Positions 47,635-61,089 of a DNA stretch of 64,000 nucleotides are shown here, one piece after another (position 1 is the stretch's first letter; each line of letters begins with the position of its first letter). Origin of the DNA: Dentipellis sp. KUC8613 (Eukaryota; Basidiomycota; Agaricomycetes; Russulales; Hericiaceae); the NCBI GenBank assembly GCA_002286715.1, contig NSJX01000013.1, forward strand, positions 76,860 to 140,859, written 5' to 3'. The notes under the pieces are model-generated. The model saw only the letters and a list, made by a program, of their open reading frames with translations, searched no databases and was not told the origin of the DNA. The position numbers and the translations under genes are program-made.

Positions 47635-48168
47635 GGTGATAGCATGTGGTGAGGTCGGGAGGGTGGCCAACATCGCTCGCTATGGAGACTACGCAAAGGA
47701 CGCGGAAGTAGTAGAGATGGGAGTACGAGAAGGAAGAGGAGAGAAGGAAAGAAGGGAAACGGTATGGAAGACAGACAATGATCCTCGCAGAGGAGACGTA
47801 GGGATGTGTTGACGGGGGGGAGGCGGGATGACCGTCAACAGTCTAGAGCCAACGTTGACAACCAGACGAGTGATGCTACGTGGGCCCAATTATCCGACCG
47901 CGTTCGAACCGTCACGGTCACGAGCCCCGTATTGCTTTCCTCTCATTTCTCTCCATCAGCACTCCTGCTCCACTCCCATGGGGTTCCATCATCCTGTGCT
48001 CACTCGATGCTCTTTGAGTACTTCCTCCCAGAGCCTCTTGCTCTTCTACCACACCAAACACCGTTCGTTTATCGTGCAGACCACCCATCGTGCGATCGTC
48101 GCACCGCAGCATTTCGTTCTGTTTCTACCGGCGGCACCTCGAATCGATGCGCCGAACCGAACCCTAGC
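47635..48168. promoter_or_regulatory. Divergent promoter region, LIM-RhoGAP / small gene
   Basis: 534 bp between divergent starts. Purine-rich on the plus strand at 47700-47770, that is a CT-rich leader for the minus-strand RhoGAP gene, as is common in fungal promoters. No specific factor site assigned. Confidence 0.4.
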
Positions 48169-48656
48169 ATGACAGCATCCACAGGTTTCAAAATTAAGAT
48201 CGAGGGCCCCGAGAAGATGGGCGACCTGCCTGCCGGAACAGCACTACTGAACTCCACCTTACTTGCTTCTCATGTCGTCCCAGGCGAGCTCGTAACATAT
48301 GTCGTGAGTCTGACCTTTTCTGAACTGCGCGCGTGTCAGCCAGATCACTCCGACCAGAACATATGTTCCGTCTTGGCCTGCAATGACTAACGACTGGCCA
48401 GAACCTTTATGTACGACTGCCTCAGGGAGATAACATATCGGTTCGGCCAAAGCTGAGCGCTGCGCGACGGCCGCCGCGCTCATGGCATCACCCCGGCGAA
48501 ATTCAGCGCCTCGCGAACGGGGCACGAATGTCCGCCCGTGTCTGCAGGGCACGTCGCTTTGTAACATGCCTTGGACTCTTTGCAATCCAGCATCGCACCC
48601 CCATACTTGGCAATGAATGCGCCACGGTTGCACTCCTCACAGCAAGTCCACAGTGA
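48169..48656 (+). CDS. Possible small two-exon gene, unknown function
   Basis: ATG 48169 opens MTASTGFKIKIEGPEKMGDL and runs 45 codons to a GTGAGT donor. The intron (48304-48401, 98 nt) has a TGACTAAC branch site 16 nt before its CCAG end, and both exons are in phase 0. Exon 2 (48402-48656) continues NLYVRLPQGDNISVRPKLSA to a TGA, giving 129 residues. The first ~60 residues read like folded protein. The rest is Arg-rich (SAARRPPRSWHH) and may be read-through of non-coding DNA if a further intron is missed. No family recognised. The intron signals are the main support. Confidence 0.4.
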
Positions 48657-49151
48657 CAACACCGCTCGCTGTGATGCCGACTCTTGCTTTGCAATTGCGT
48701 GCCTGCGATCTCCTCTGATTAGCTTCACCATTTGGTATTGCTTTGTCCCGACTCGGGCATCATAGCACATCGCACCTTCGGATGATTCAGAAAAGTCCAC
48801 ATGTATACTTCCTAGCTTGTGTTGTACTCACAGTGCATTATAAATCCTTCCGCCTTTGCGCGTTGTGCTTGCCCCATGGTGTAAGTAGCACGTTGCATTG
48901 ATTCAGGGCCCGAAGCAAGAAGCCAGCGGTGGCCGGAGGGCTTCCAAGAAGACCTCAGGAACGCCTCCTCGCCCCCGGGCCGATCATACTTGCTTCAGTA
49001 TTAGCAAGTCCTTTCTTACCTCGACTACTACGACTGCACGACACACCACCAATGCTTTTCTACTAAGCATGCGCACATACACAAGACCTGTACATACAAA
49101 CCACCAAAACCCGCCCATCTGAACCTCCAAAGCGCGTTAATTCTGACAAAA
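48657..49151. other. Intergenic gap, 495 bp
   Basis: Upstream of KTI12. The last ~130 bp are a C/A-rich leader typical of fungal 5' UTRs. A Cys-rich minus-strand frame that overlaps the small gene begins here (48800) but starts with GTG. No RNA gene seen. Confidence 0.4.
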
Positions 49152-50385
49152 ATGGCACTCATCACGATATCTGGCTACCCCTCCTCCGGAAAGACAAAAC
49201 GCGCGTCCCAGATCCGCGAGTACCTCGAAGCCCGGCTCAAAGATCCAGAATACACCGGGCCCGCACTCACCGTGCGCGTCCTCTCCGACGACATCCTGAA
49301 CATCGACCGGAGCGCCTACAATGGTGCGCACCTACCCTCTTTCCTCCTCCTTTCACCGCCCAGATGCTGAATGATGCTCATATCCATATCTATACACCGT
49401 ATACCGCACATCATATACGCGTCCCGCAGACAGCCGCTCCGAAAAACCCGCGCGCGGATCCCTGTTCACGGCGATGCAGCGACAGATGGGGCAGGACACG
49501 ATCCTCATCGTCGACGCGATGAACTACATCAAGGGCTTCCGCTATCAGATGTACTGCGCCGCGCGCGAGCTCAAGCTGCGCGTCTGTACTGTGCGTGCCA
49601 TCCACCACCGCTCGTCCATGGGATCCCGAGTCGTGGATATGGATATGGGGCGCTGACGCGCGTGAAGTAGGTCTATGTCGTCGCGCCGCCGGCGCAGTGC
49701 AAGCAGTGGAACGCCGAGCGCACGGACGGCAAGGCGTATGCGCCGGAAACGTACGTACACTCTCCTTGAATGCATGGTTTCTGTTAGGTGCATCAGAAGT
49801 AACAACTATTCATCCTCTCAGCCTGGACAACCTGATCGTGCGGTTCGAGGAGCCGTCGTCCATGGTGCGGTGGGACTCGCCGCTCATCACGATTATCTGG
49901 GAGGACTCGCCGCCGCTCGAGCAGATCTGGAAAGCCGCGACCGAGGGCAACGTCAAGCCCCCAAACGCCGGGACCCAAGCTGTACGCACCCCCTTCTCTG
50001 CTCAAGCCGCAAACCCACATCTACTCACACCCTCACTCCACCGCTTGTGCAGGTCCCGAAAGCGCCCACAGACGCCCTGCACACGCTCGAGCACACCACC
50101 GCCGCGCTCGTCTCCGCGATCGTCGCCGAGCAGAGCGCGTCCGGCGGGCTCGGCGCGGGCGGGCCCGTCCTGCTCAGCATCCCCGGCGCCGACACCACGA
50201 CGCGCATGCGCCTCCCCGCGCGCAACCTGACGCTGTCGGAGCTGCAGCGCCTGAAGCGCCAGTTCGTGACGGTGCACAAGAAGGCGATCACGCTCGGCAC
50301 GGTCGAGAAGGGCGCCGTCGACTGGAGCGAGGCGAGCGTCGCGCAGAAGTTTGTAGTGTACCTCGAGGACAATCTGAAGCCGTGA
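49152..50385 (+). CDS. KTI12: Kti12, Elongator-associated P-loop ATPase
   Basis: Kti12 is a PSTK-like ATPase that binds tRNA and regulates Elongator, the complex that modifies wobble uridines. ATG 49152 starts directly at the first strand (MALITISGYPSSGKTKRASQ), with the P-loop GYPSSGKT at residues 8-15. Then come RVLSDDILNIDRSAYN, the Walker-B-like DTILIVDAMNYIKGFRYQMY (VDAMNYIKG is a family signature), AARELKLRVCTVYVVAPPAQ and WNAERTDGKAYAPET. FEEPSSMVRWDSPLITIIWE, also diagnostic, is next. The C-terminal helical domain, KAPTDALHTLEHTTAALVSA and LTLSELQRLKRQFVTVHKKA, ends in KFVVYLEDNLKP. Five short introns. Length and all motifs are complete. Confidence 0.93.
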
Positions 50386-50871
50386 GCCGTGAGCCGTGAA
50401 TTGTGAGTGGTGTGTGCTTCATGAGCTGTGTCTGTGTTTGGGGCTGCACTGTTGCTTGCTTGCACGCACGCACGCCTATGGAAAATGGTGAGTGCCAGTT
50501 TGTCATGACGCGAAGACTTGAGACGGGCGCCGTTCCTTGGTCCTCCCGTCGCGGCTCAAGTTCCAGGTTAGTGCTATGCACCGAAACATCACAAATACCG
50601 TCTCATCCTGGACCCATAACACTGCTGCAGTCTGATGTCCAGTTCAAACTACAAGCTGCAAGGCCCGACTGCCAGCCTCCCTACCTCACTGTCTTAGCCC
50701 CGGTCTCAGCTCTAATCGACGCTAGCCTATGACGCCTATGCCTCGTCCCTGGAGCACGATATACTACTGCTGCTGCTTGTCTTTACCAAGTTTGCTATTA
50801 TCCTTGCCATTACCGCCACTATCACTGTCTAAGCACCCGAGCTCTTTTGACCAGGCATCTCGTGGTACGAG
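50386..50871. other. Intergenic gap, 486 bp
   Basis: Between KTI12 and the AGC-like kinase, same strand. Contains two short imperfect repeats (GTGAGCCGTGA near 50384 and GCACGCACGC near 50462). Nothing else seen. Confidence 0.45.
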
Positions 50872-53192
<2,321 letters not shown>

Positions 53193-53713
53193 TCGATCGA
53201 GATGATTGTGAGAACGGAAGAGCTTCCGGAGACAAAAGTGCAGCAGGCAGACCGTAGCGCACGTATGTTGTGTAGCCCTCACGACCGCTGAAACAAACGA
53301 GTCAATGACAATCCTGGTGATGAGGTTGCGCCTGGGGAATATGAGGATGAGTCGAAGTGAGTAGGAGACAATTGAGAGGAAGCCGTGGGGATGGCGAGAT
53401 GCCGAGGGATCGGCGAGATCTGTGATGTTAGCGAGGACCCCGGCGGACCCGCGTTGCGCGTCTCTGCTGGACGTCCGCCGTCCTTCAATTCCGCATCGCG
53501 GTGGCACTCCCTCCTTGTTCTCCTCCATCGTCCTCCAAGCTCCCTCCCGCTCCCCGTCCTGCGCCTCCCGCCCGACGTCGCAGACGACGACCACCCCAGC
53601 GCACGGAGGAGAACTACAATCAGCGCTGTCCATACCCCCGCCAGCACCGCTCTCGCCACAGCGCATCTCGGCTTTACTTGAGCCTTTCTTCGATCCCCCA
53701 CCCATCCCCCGCC
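53193..53713. other. Intergenic gap, 521 bp
   Basis: Between the kinase stop and ELL. The right half is C-rich and probably forms the ELL promoter and 5' UTR. Long minus-strand frames here extend into ELL antisense and are not genes. Confidence 0.45.
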
Positions 53714-56342
53714 ATGCCCCTCCCCATCGCAAACGGGACACTGTCCCTCCAGTCGTCTGCCATCCAGACTGCACCCAAGCGCGCCATGATCGTGCGCATG
53801 ACCGAGGAGACTCTCAAGGCCCTCGAGGCATACCCCGCCCATCCTCAGATGGAGTTCGATTTCGGCGAGAAGCCTGTGCGTATCGAACCACGTCTCGACC
53901 TGCTCAGTGCTCACGCAGATCGCGCCCCCACAGGGCGTGCACATTGGCTCGACGTTCTTCCCCATGGGCCCCGTCACACCAGAACTCGCGCCACACGAAC
54001 TCTACCTCCGCTCCGCGCCGGCAAACAAACCCAATGCGCCACTCAAGCTGTACGCCACCATCACAGGCAAGCTGCAGGTCGGCCGCGAGCTCGACACGGC
54101 CATCGAGGACAAGGTCCGCGAGTCGACCATCGAGGCCGCCAAGGCCAAGAATGGAAGGCGCATCGTCCGGCTGACCTCCCCGCCCGCCACCGCCGCGCCC
54201 GCGAAGACAAAGGCGACCGCGGCAGCAGCGAAGAAGCGCAAGGCGCCGAGCAACGGCTTTCCTACTGTGGTCACCAAGCGGGTGACCCAGGTCATCCAGG
54301 CCAAGAACGAGGGCTCTCGAGGCGTATCTCCCTTGCCGCCGCCTCGCACGAACCCCGAGGACTTCACCACGTCCCGCTCACGCATGATACACTGCCTCGC
54401 GCTGAGCCATCGGACTGCAGACGAGATCGTGCGTCTGATTGCAGGCCCGGACTCCACGCCAGCCGCACGCAAGCAGATGCTGGACCTCCTGGAAGATGTC
54501 GGTGACCGCTCGGTGCCTCTTGCTTACATGTGTCTCATGTCTCCCCTGCTATAGGTTGCAATGCAAGTTTCACCTCCCAAAAAAGCTGCCTCGTCGCCCT
54601 CGCCACCTAAATACCAACTCAAGCTCTCATCGTGGACCGAGGTCCGCCCGTACGGCTGGACGAAGCTTACAGATGCCGAACGGACGACACTAGCACGCCA
54701 AGCGCGTATCGTCTTTGAGCAACTCAAAATACCCGAGAGCGATCCCCGATGGGACCACGTACGTTATCGAGCCCTAGGCGCATCCGCCACCGCGCCCTCA
54801 AGCGGAAACTCGACGCCCAGCGGCAGGGCAGCAGCCAGCAAACCAGATACCAAGCGCGCTGTCAGCGGCGACAGCAAAGGGAAGGCGTCTGCCTCCGCGT
54901 CGACGGCGTCCAAATCGAGAGACGACAGCCTGCGGGTGCCTAGCAGCTCCGCGGCCCGCGCGAAGAAGGACGAGCTTCCATCGCGCCCGTCACGGCCCTC
55001 GCTAAAGCGGGAGCGCGACGCGGACGATGAGGCGCTCCCCAGTCCCTCGACCTCGACCTCGACTTCGGCGGTCGCGCAGCGGCGCCTGCCCGGCTCCGGC
55101 ACCAAGTCGGTGCGCGACTCCCCCGCAGCGTCTTCGGGGCCGGGGACGCCCAGCGCGGCGTCTTCGCAGACGAAGAAGGCAGGCGTGGCCGAGATTAGGA
55201 TGAAGAAGGAGAACGGGGCCGGCACTCCGACTGGCCGGTCGGGGCTGTCTGCTTCGGCTGCCCAGCGGGAGCGAGATAGGGAGAGGGAGAAGGAGAGAGG
55301 GAGGGATCTCTCGCGAGATATGCCGCCCCCGCCGAAGAGAATCAAGGAGGAGTCGCGGGAGCGCGAGCGGGATCGGGAGAGCTCGACTGCGTCAGCAACG
55401 GGCAGCATCAAGCGCAAGAAGCCCACACAGGGCTATCGCGATGACGTCGATGACGAGCTCGAGGAAGCCATCGGCCTCGGGGGCAGTGCGAGCTCGAGCG
55501 TGGGCACGAAACGGCGGAAGATGGACGACGGCTCGATAGCTGGGAAGAAGGCGCGCGATAAGGACCCGGATGCGAAGGAGAAGACCGCCCCCGCGTCCGC
55601 GCCGCCACGCAAGGTCCCCGCGAATGCGAACGGAAACGCGGCCGCGAAGACGAAGGAGCGCGAGATCAAGCGCGAGCGCGACGTCACACCCCTGCCGCTG
55701 CCCAAGAAGCCGCTCGCGGCACGCGACCGCCCGCGCGAGTCGCCCATCCCGCGCAAGGTCAAGCGCGAGCCCTCGCCGACGCCGCCCCCGCGCGCGGCCG
55801 AGCGCGCACGCGAGCAGCAGCGCGAGCGCGAGTACGAGCGCGCGAAGCCCAAGACGAACGGGTCGAGCAGGCGGCGGCGCAGCCCGATCTACACGGACTC
55901 GGAGGACGAGACGACCGCGACGCCGCCTGCGCGCGCGGCGAACGGGCGGCCGAGCAATCACACACACAACCCGCCGTCGTCGTCCGCGACGAGCAGCAGC
56001 ACGTCGTCGCCCGACGCGGCGGGGCTCACTATGAGCGTCGGCCTCGAGTCTGTGCCCACGCGCCTCCCGCCGAGCGGGCCGCTCCCGCGCGACCACCGCG
56101 CGCTGCGGCAGCGCTACCGCGCGTCGTACCGCGAGTACGTGAAGACGTACCATGCGATTGTGGCGCAGCGCGCGAAGATCGAGGACGCGCTCGATGTGGA
56201 GGGGGACGCGGCGAGCGTGTGCGACGGCGAGCTCATGCTCGAGGACGAGATTATCAGCCTGCGCAATGTGCACGCGAAGTGGAAGGAGGACTGTGTGCGC
56301 ATATTGAAGGTGTGGCGCGGCGCCGCGGACGATGCGTACTAG
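53714..56342 (+). CDS. ELL: ELL-type RNA polymerase II elongation factor
   Basis: ELL proteins stimulate RNA polymerase II elongation and join super/little elongation complexes. ATG 53714 (CCGCCATGCC). The N-terminal ELL domain begins MPLPIANGTLSLQSSAIQTA. An intron near 53873 leads to PQGVHIGSTFFPMGP and PLKLYATITGKLQVGRELDT, which includes VGRELD. A basic stretch AAKKRKAPSNGF and a winged-helix-like RMIHCLALSHRTADEIVRLI follow. Intron 2 (about 54507-54566) joins to VSPPKKAASS and SWTEVRPYGWTKLTDAERTT. The middle is over 300 charged residues (RERDREREKERGRD, KRERD, KREPSPTPPP). The C-terminal occludin/ELL domain is DHRALRQRYRASYREYVKTY, HAIVAQRAKIEDALDVEG and EIISLRNVHAKWKEDCVRIL. Both diagnostic domains are present in the right order. 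Confidence 0.88.
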
Positions 56343-56431
56343 GCGGAAGGCACAACGTTCAACGTTCAACACTTGAACTTCGGGCTGTGGACTTGAAAAC
56401 GGGCGGGCGGTCGCATGGAAGAACGACGCAC

Positions 56432-56461
56432 GGATGGATGGATGGACGGATGGACGGATGG
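56432..56461. repeat. GGAT/GGAC tetranucleotide microsatellite
   Basis: Seven to eight units of GGAT and GGAC in tandem, about 90 bp after the ELL stop, so probably in its 3' UTR. Confidence 0.8.
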
Positions 56462-59400
56462 CGCGGTGATGTGGACATTTGCATGGATTTCTGGCATTGC
56501 ATCGTGAAGTACTAAACAAGGATGGATGTATTTATTAGGACCGAGCTGTATTCCCATTGGCATCTTTTTTTCTCGGGTCACCATTGACTCCGAGGCACCT
56601 CGACGCTATCGTTCGACGTTCAGGGTCGTGGCTTGTTGCGCGTGCGGGAAATTGTAAGTGCTAGTGCTAGTGAGCTGCTTACGCAGAAGTGCTTTGCAGG
56701 ACAGGACAAACCAGGCGCGCCAACGTCGCCTTGAGGATTCGCAACTTGTAATTATAGCTGCTCCTGGATCGCAAACTTGACAAACGAGTGGTGAGTGAGC
56801 AGAACATCTTCATCCACTCGGGCCGCTCAACTCAGACTCTGGCAGTGGTGACTATCAATATAACCCATCGGTAAGCATACACCGGCACGGCGAACGTCGG
56901 TGTTCTACGAACCAGGATCGCACCGCCAGGCGTTCATAATCAATCCTCGGTACAATTATCGGGCTATGGCCCTGGCGCACCCGTCGCGAATCGGAATCGC
57001 GATCATTTGCAGAGGCAGGGGCTCCCGGGTCGGCAACGGATGCCTGGCTGTCTGTCTACACGTCAACGATTTCATGACGCAATGCGCGACAAACTGTCGA
57101 CTGTGCGGCACCACTTGCGATGGGTGCCTCAATAAAGCACACACGTCGGGCGTTGGCCCGCCCCGTCTGGCCGCATCGCACCAGCGAATCGTAATGGTGC
57201 GCATTCTTCTTACGGCATGCGTATGGTGCGCGCACTGACATGGACATCGTGCCCCGCCCCGGGTCCGGGTGGTCAGATCTTCAAGCGCACCGTCAATGGC
57301 AGATGGCATAATAACGTACGCACGCGCCTCTGCGCGTGCGTGGATGGACGAGCGATCAGCTGCTGGCGATTGGACGGTGGGCCAGCAAGTCTGGGCCATA
57401 CCGTAAATTCCGAGCTCTGTGGTATGCAATTGTGTACGTGTTTATTCGTTCGTTGCGTGCGGTAGCTCCGAGAATATGACTTGACGTCGGCACTGCTAGG
57501 TACGCGCACTGCAGCGTGCCGGGCCGTGGGCGCTGCTGGCGGGGCGCGCTGAGCAGCCCGAGGGTCGTCTCGTCCATTGGCAAGAGCTGCCATCCGACGC
57601 GGCCCCGCCCCACCCGACGGCGACTTCCCGGCTGCATGCTCCAAGCCCGGATCTGCTATGGTGCCAGGACTTGTACAGCTAGTGGATCATCCAGCCCAGC
57701 GATCCAATATCAGCGTATGCGTACGCTCTCGACGCGATGGCGACCGTGACACGTACGGCCACACAATAGCGCATACCAGCACATCATGATCTCCAACTCG
57801 CCAGCTCTCCCACTGGCCATCGTTCGCCGCACAGTGCTAATACCATCGCCATCGCCGCTACGCCCTGATGGTAATACGCAGGCGAGGACGAAGATCTGCC
57901 AGCCCAAGTGGACCTGAGCTTGCAACCGACTAGCCTTGGCCCCAACTAATCAACAACCCGTGATGTCGAGCTGATGGTGCATTGACAGCACTGGCAGCGG
58001 CATCTGGATCAACGCGTCGTCGAGCGACGAGGTGACATCTTCCGCCCACAGCGTATGCGTATGCACTCCCTCGTGCACGCCGTGGCAGTGCAGCCGAGCA
58101 TCCTCGTCCCTCACCCAATTGCAATACGCACCGCACCGCGCTTCTAGTCGACTCGGATTCCGGCGCCACGGCGCAGCGAATCGGGCTGCCCGTGACGCGT
58201 TGCGAGGGCAATCAGCTGTACAGCCGTACATGTAACGCTGCAGCTGTCGGCCTGCAGCTGTTGGCATCGCGGGGGCGGTGCGCTGTCCTGATTCTGACAC
58301 GCGACCGGGGCCGGGGTGATTGCCTCCTTTCTCTCTCTCTAGGGCCGAGGCGCTTTGGATTCACTGGGTCCGTGGCGGATGCCGCGTCAGTATTGGGTGT
58401 TCGTGGTGAGGATGGTCACCGTCGGCAGGTAAGCAAGTAAGCAGGTGAGCAGGGCGCTCGTCGCTTCGGATTTACGGACAAGCGCTCTGCACCTACAGGC
58501 GTACGGCAAGTCCAAATTCGAGTTCGAGAAGTTCGAGGCAGCTCATGGTCCTCAGGAACAGCTGGCCAGCCATTAACTTGTACCGACGCGTCTTCGGTCT
58601 TCGGTATTCAGAAATCAGTATATTTCAGACCTCGGGGAGAATTCGAAGGCGAATACCGAACATCGAACAACTGAATACTGAGTACAGAGTGCGAGCACGC
58701 ATCCGCGCCTTCCGAGTGCCTTGCAATCGCGTGCAACGCATGCTCTGCATTCAGTCAGATATACCAGCAATTTAAATAATACTGACACCGAGGCGCGAAG
58801 TCCAAGGCGCGAGGTGCGGTGTGTTCTACGTACATACATTCACCCCACCTCCACCCCCACCCTCGCCTTCTTCCTCTCCTCACCCAATCCCAAAAAGGCC
58901 TCTCTCCCCAATCCCAAAAAAGCATCTCGCCCCAATTCCAAAGCATCCAAATCCAAATCCAAATCCAGACTGCCCAACCGCCCACACCCCTCCCCTCCCG
59001 CACACGCGCCCACGTCAACAGCACCCGGCCGCGGCACCTCCCCCCCGCAGGTGCAGCTGCAGGTGCATCTAGACCGAACCGCAGCGGCCCGCGCAAAAAT
59101 AGGCCCTCAAACACCCACTGCACGCCTAGGGATCTCGGACCCCGCGGACTTGCTGACAGTACTTGCCTGTGAGACGCACTGGCAAGGATGAAGTTCAGAT
59201 TTGGCAAGGATGCAGCTCACATTCAGAACGCCGAGTCTACTGTATTGCGGGTTGCCGAGGCCCAGCGCTGGATATGAATATATGAATCCTGATACAGGTA
59301 CTCATACTGATACCGATACCGAGTGTAGTTGCCGTTCTGGAGGGATCTCTGTCACTGCCCTACATGTACATGTACGTGTACGGCTGCAGGCTTCGGATTC

Positions 59401-59515
59401 ACAGCAGAGTCAGAGTCAGCAAAGCGCAAGGGCGAGCCTGGACCAAATCTCACTGGAACCTCCACTGGCGGGCCGTGGATTCCGTCTGTTCCTGTACTCT
59501 ACGGGATTCATACGC

Positions 59516-59545
59516 GATGGGATGGGATGGGATGGATGGGATGGG
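59516..59545. repeat. GATGG pentamer microsatellite
   Basis: Tandem GATGG units with one shortened copy, seen directly in the gene-poor gap. Confidence 0.75.
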
Positions 59546-60663
59546 GCTCGGGATTCAGATGGGACGCGCGCGAAGCCTCCTCAGGCTCGAGCTCCTGGAA
59601 GGAGTGGTGTATCGGTGTTCTTATTAGACGTGTATACGTCGACATCGCGGCGTCAACACGAGGAGGTGGATGTACAGTACAACGGTAAACTACAATTATA
59701 ACCCATAACTCTAACCGTACCTGTAGGCGAAAAAATAGAACGACAGACCCGAGGTCAATGATAAGGATAACGATACGTAGTACTCGTACGCGGCTTTCAG
59801 TATTACTAGAACTCAAACAAGCGAAACTCATGATCAGCTTCCGACCCAGTCCATCGAAGCGGGCTTCGGTATTCATCCCCACACAGATCAACCGCGCTCG
59901 GGATGACAACGGACGCGATGGCAATAGCGATAGCGATGGTAGGACGGTGGTCATATTCAAGTCCAGAAGATGGCATCGACGACGACGGCGACACGGCAAG
60001 TCAATTGATGCGCGCGAGCAATCGCAATCGCAAGCGTTGGGTTCGCCCGTGCCGGTGCCGCTGCGCTAACGCGAACAGGCAACTGCAATCCACCACTGCG
60101 GCAGTGAGGGTGTGAGGGTGTGATGGTGAGAGCCACGACCCGCGAACGGATCCGGAGTCGACAGAGAGTCAAAGAAGCCCTTAGACTCGAGCGCTCCATG
60201 GGTCCAAGGCCCGCAGCGGGCCGGACGGCGACTTCCACCTCCCAACCAGCCAACCACACACCTGTACATGTAGCACAACACGTCCCGCCAAATCCCGACC
60301 CAACTCCCGACCAGAACACCGAGGAAACGAAAGAGCGGTAGCGGTAGCGGCAGCACACAGACGCGTTTAGACACCGACTGGCACGGGCACGGGTACTGGG
60401 AGCGGGCGTACTATATGCGGGCAGCAGGCAGGTGACGTGACTCGTCAGAGAACACCGAACACAGGGGAGAACACGGAGGACGCAGAACGCGGAGGACAGA
60501 GGACAGAGAATAGAGGGCAGCGGACAGAGGGCAGAAGACACGCATTACACACGGGCCGGTATAGGTAGTGTACGAGTACGGTATATACGGATATATGTAT
60601 GGACAGACGCGGGGCGGGCGGGCGGGGGCGCGAAGACGAGGGGATACGGGCACTGTACAGGCA

Positions 60664-60705
60664 GATACGGATACGGATATGGATATGGATATGGATATGG
60701 ATATG
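60664..60705. repeat. ATACGG/ATATGG hexamer microsatellite
   Basis: Two ATACGG units followed by several ATATGG units, about 400 bp beyond the stop of the minus-strand homeodomain gene. Confidence 0.8.
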
Positions 60706-61089
60706 TACTGTAGGATTCGGGCGTGGTGAGGGGGTGAGCAGCAGCACGAGCACGAGCTGAGAGACGGAACGGGAAGGGAAGGGAAGGAAGGGAGAGATCG
60801 TGGTGGGATATATAGATAGATCGGGCGTTGTGAATGAGAGGGAGGGAGGGAGAGACAGCAGCACTGAACTGGACTGGACGGGGCACAGGACGAAAGGGAG
60901 AAAATGTCTCTGGGTGCAGATAAAAAATACGAAATACGAGAAACGAGAAACGAAGGACGAAGAGCGAAACAACGAAAGCAAACATCGGGGCTCTATACAC
61001 CCGGAACGCAGTGAAAATGCAATACGCAAAACGCAGGGGCGGGACTGACAAATGACAAGGCGCGGAGGGCAGTGTCCAGCATTGGATGT

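Larger units (their letters stand above)
56343..61089. other. Large gene-poor convergent gap, 4747 bp
   Basis: Lies between the 3' ends of ELL and the homeodomain gene, by far the longest gap in the window. It holds short tandem repeats (56432-56461, 59516-59545, 60664-60705) and a 10-bp inverted repeat (58600/58651). From ~60440 to 61030 it is purine-biased on the plus strand. Frames are short or low-complexity and none shows a domain. I saw no transposase, reverse transcriptase or terminal repeat. It may include long 3' UTRs or non-coding RNA. Confidence 0.45.

Noticed and set aside
48480..48800. Cys-containing minus-strand frame of about 106 codons
   Set aside because: It begins with GTG rather than ATG, overlaps exon 2 of the better supported plus-strand model, and the Cys spacing fits no zinc-binding family I know.
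55392..56519. 375-codon minus-strand frame
   Set aside because: Antisense to the charged linker and occludin domain of ELL; Arg/Ala/Leu low complexity only.
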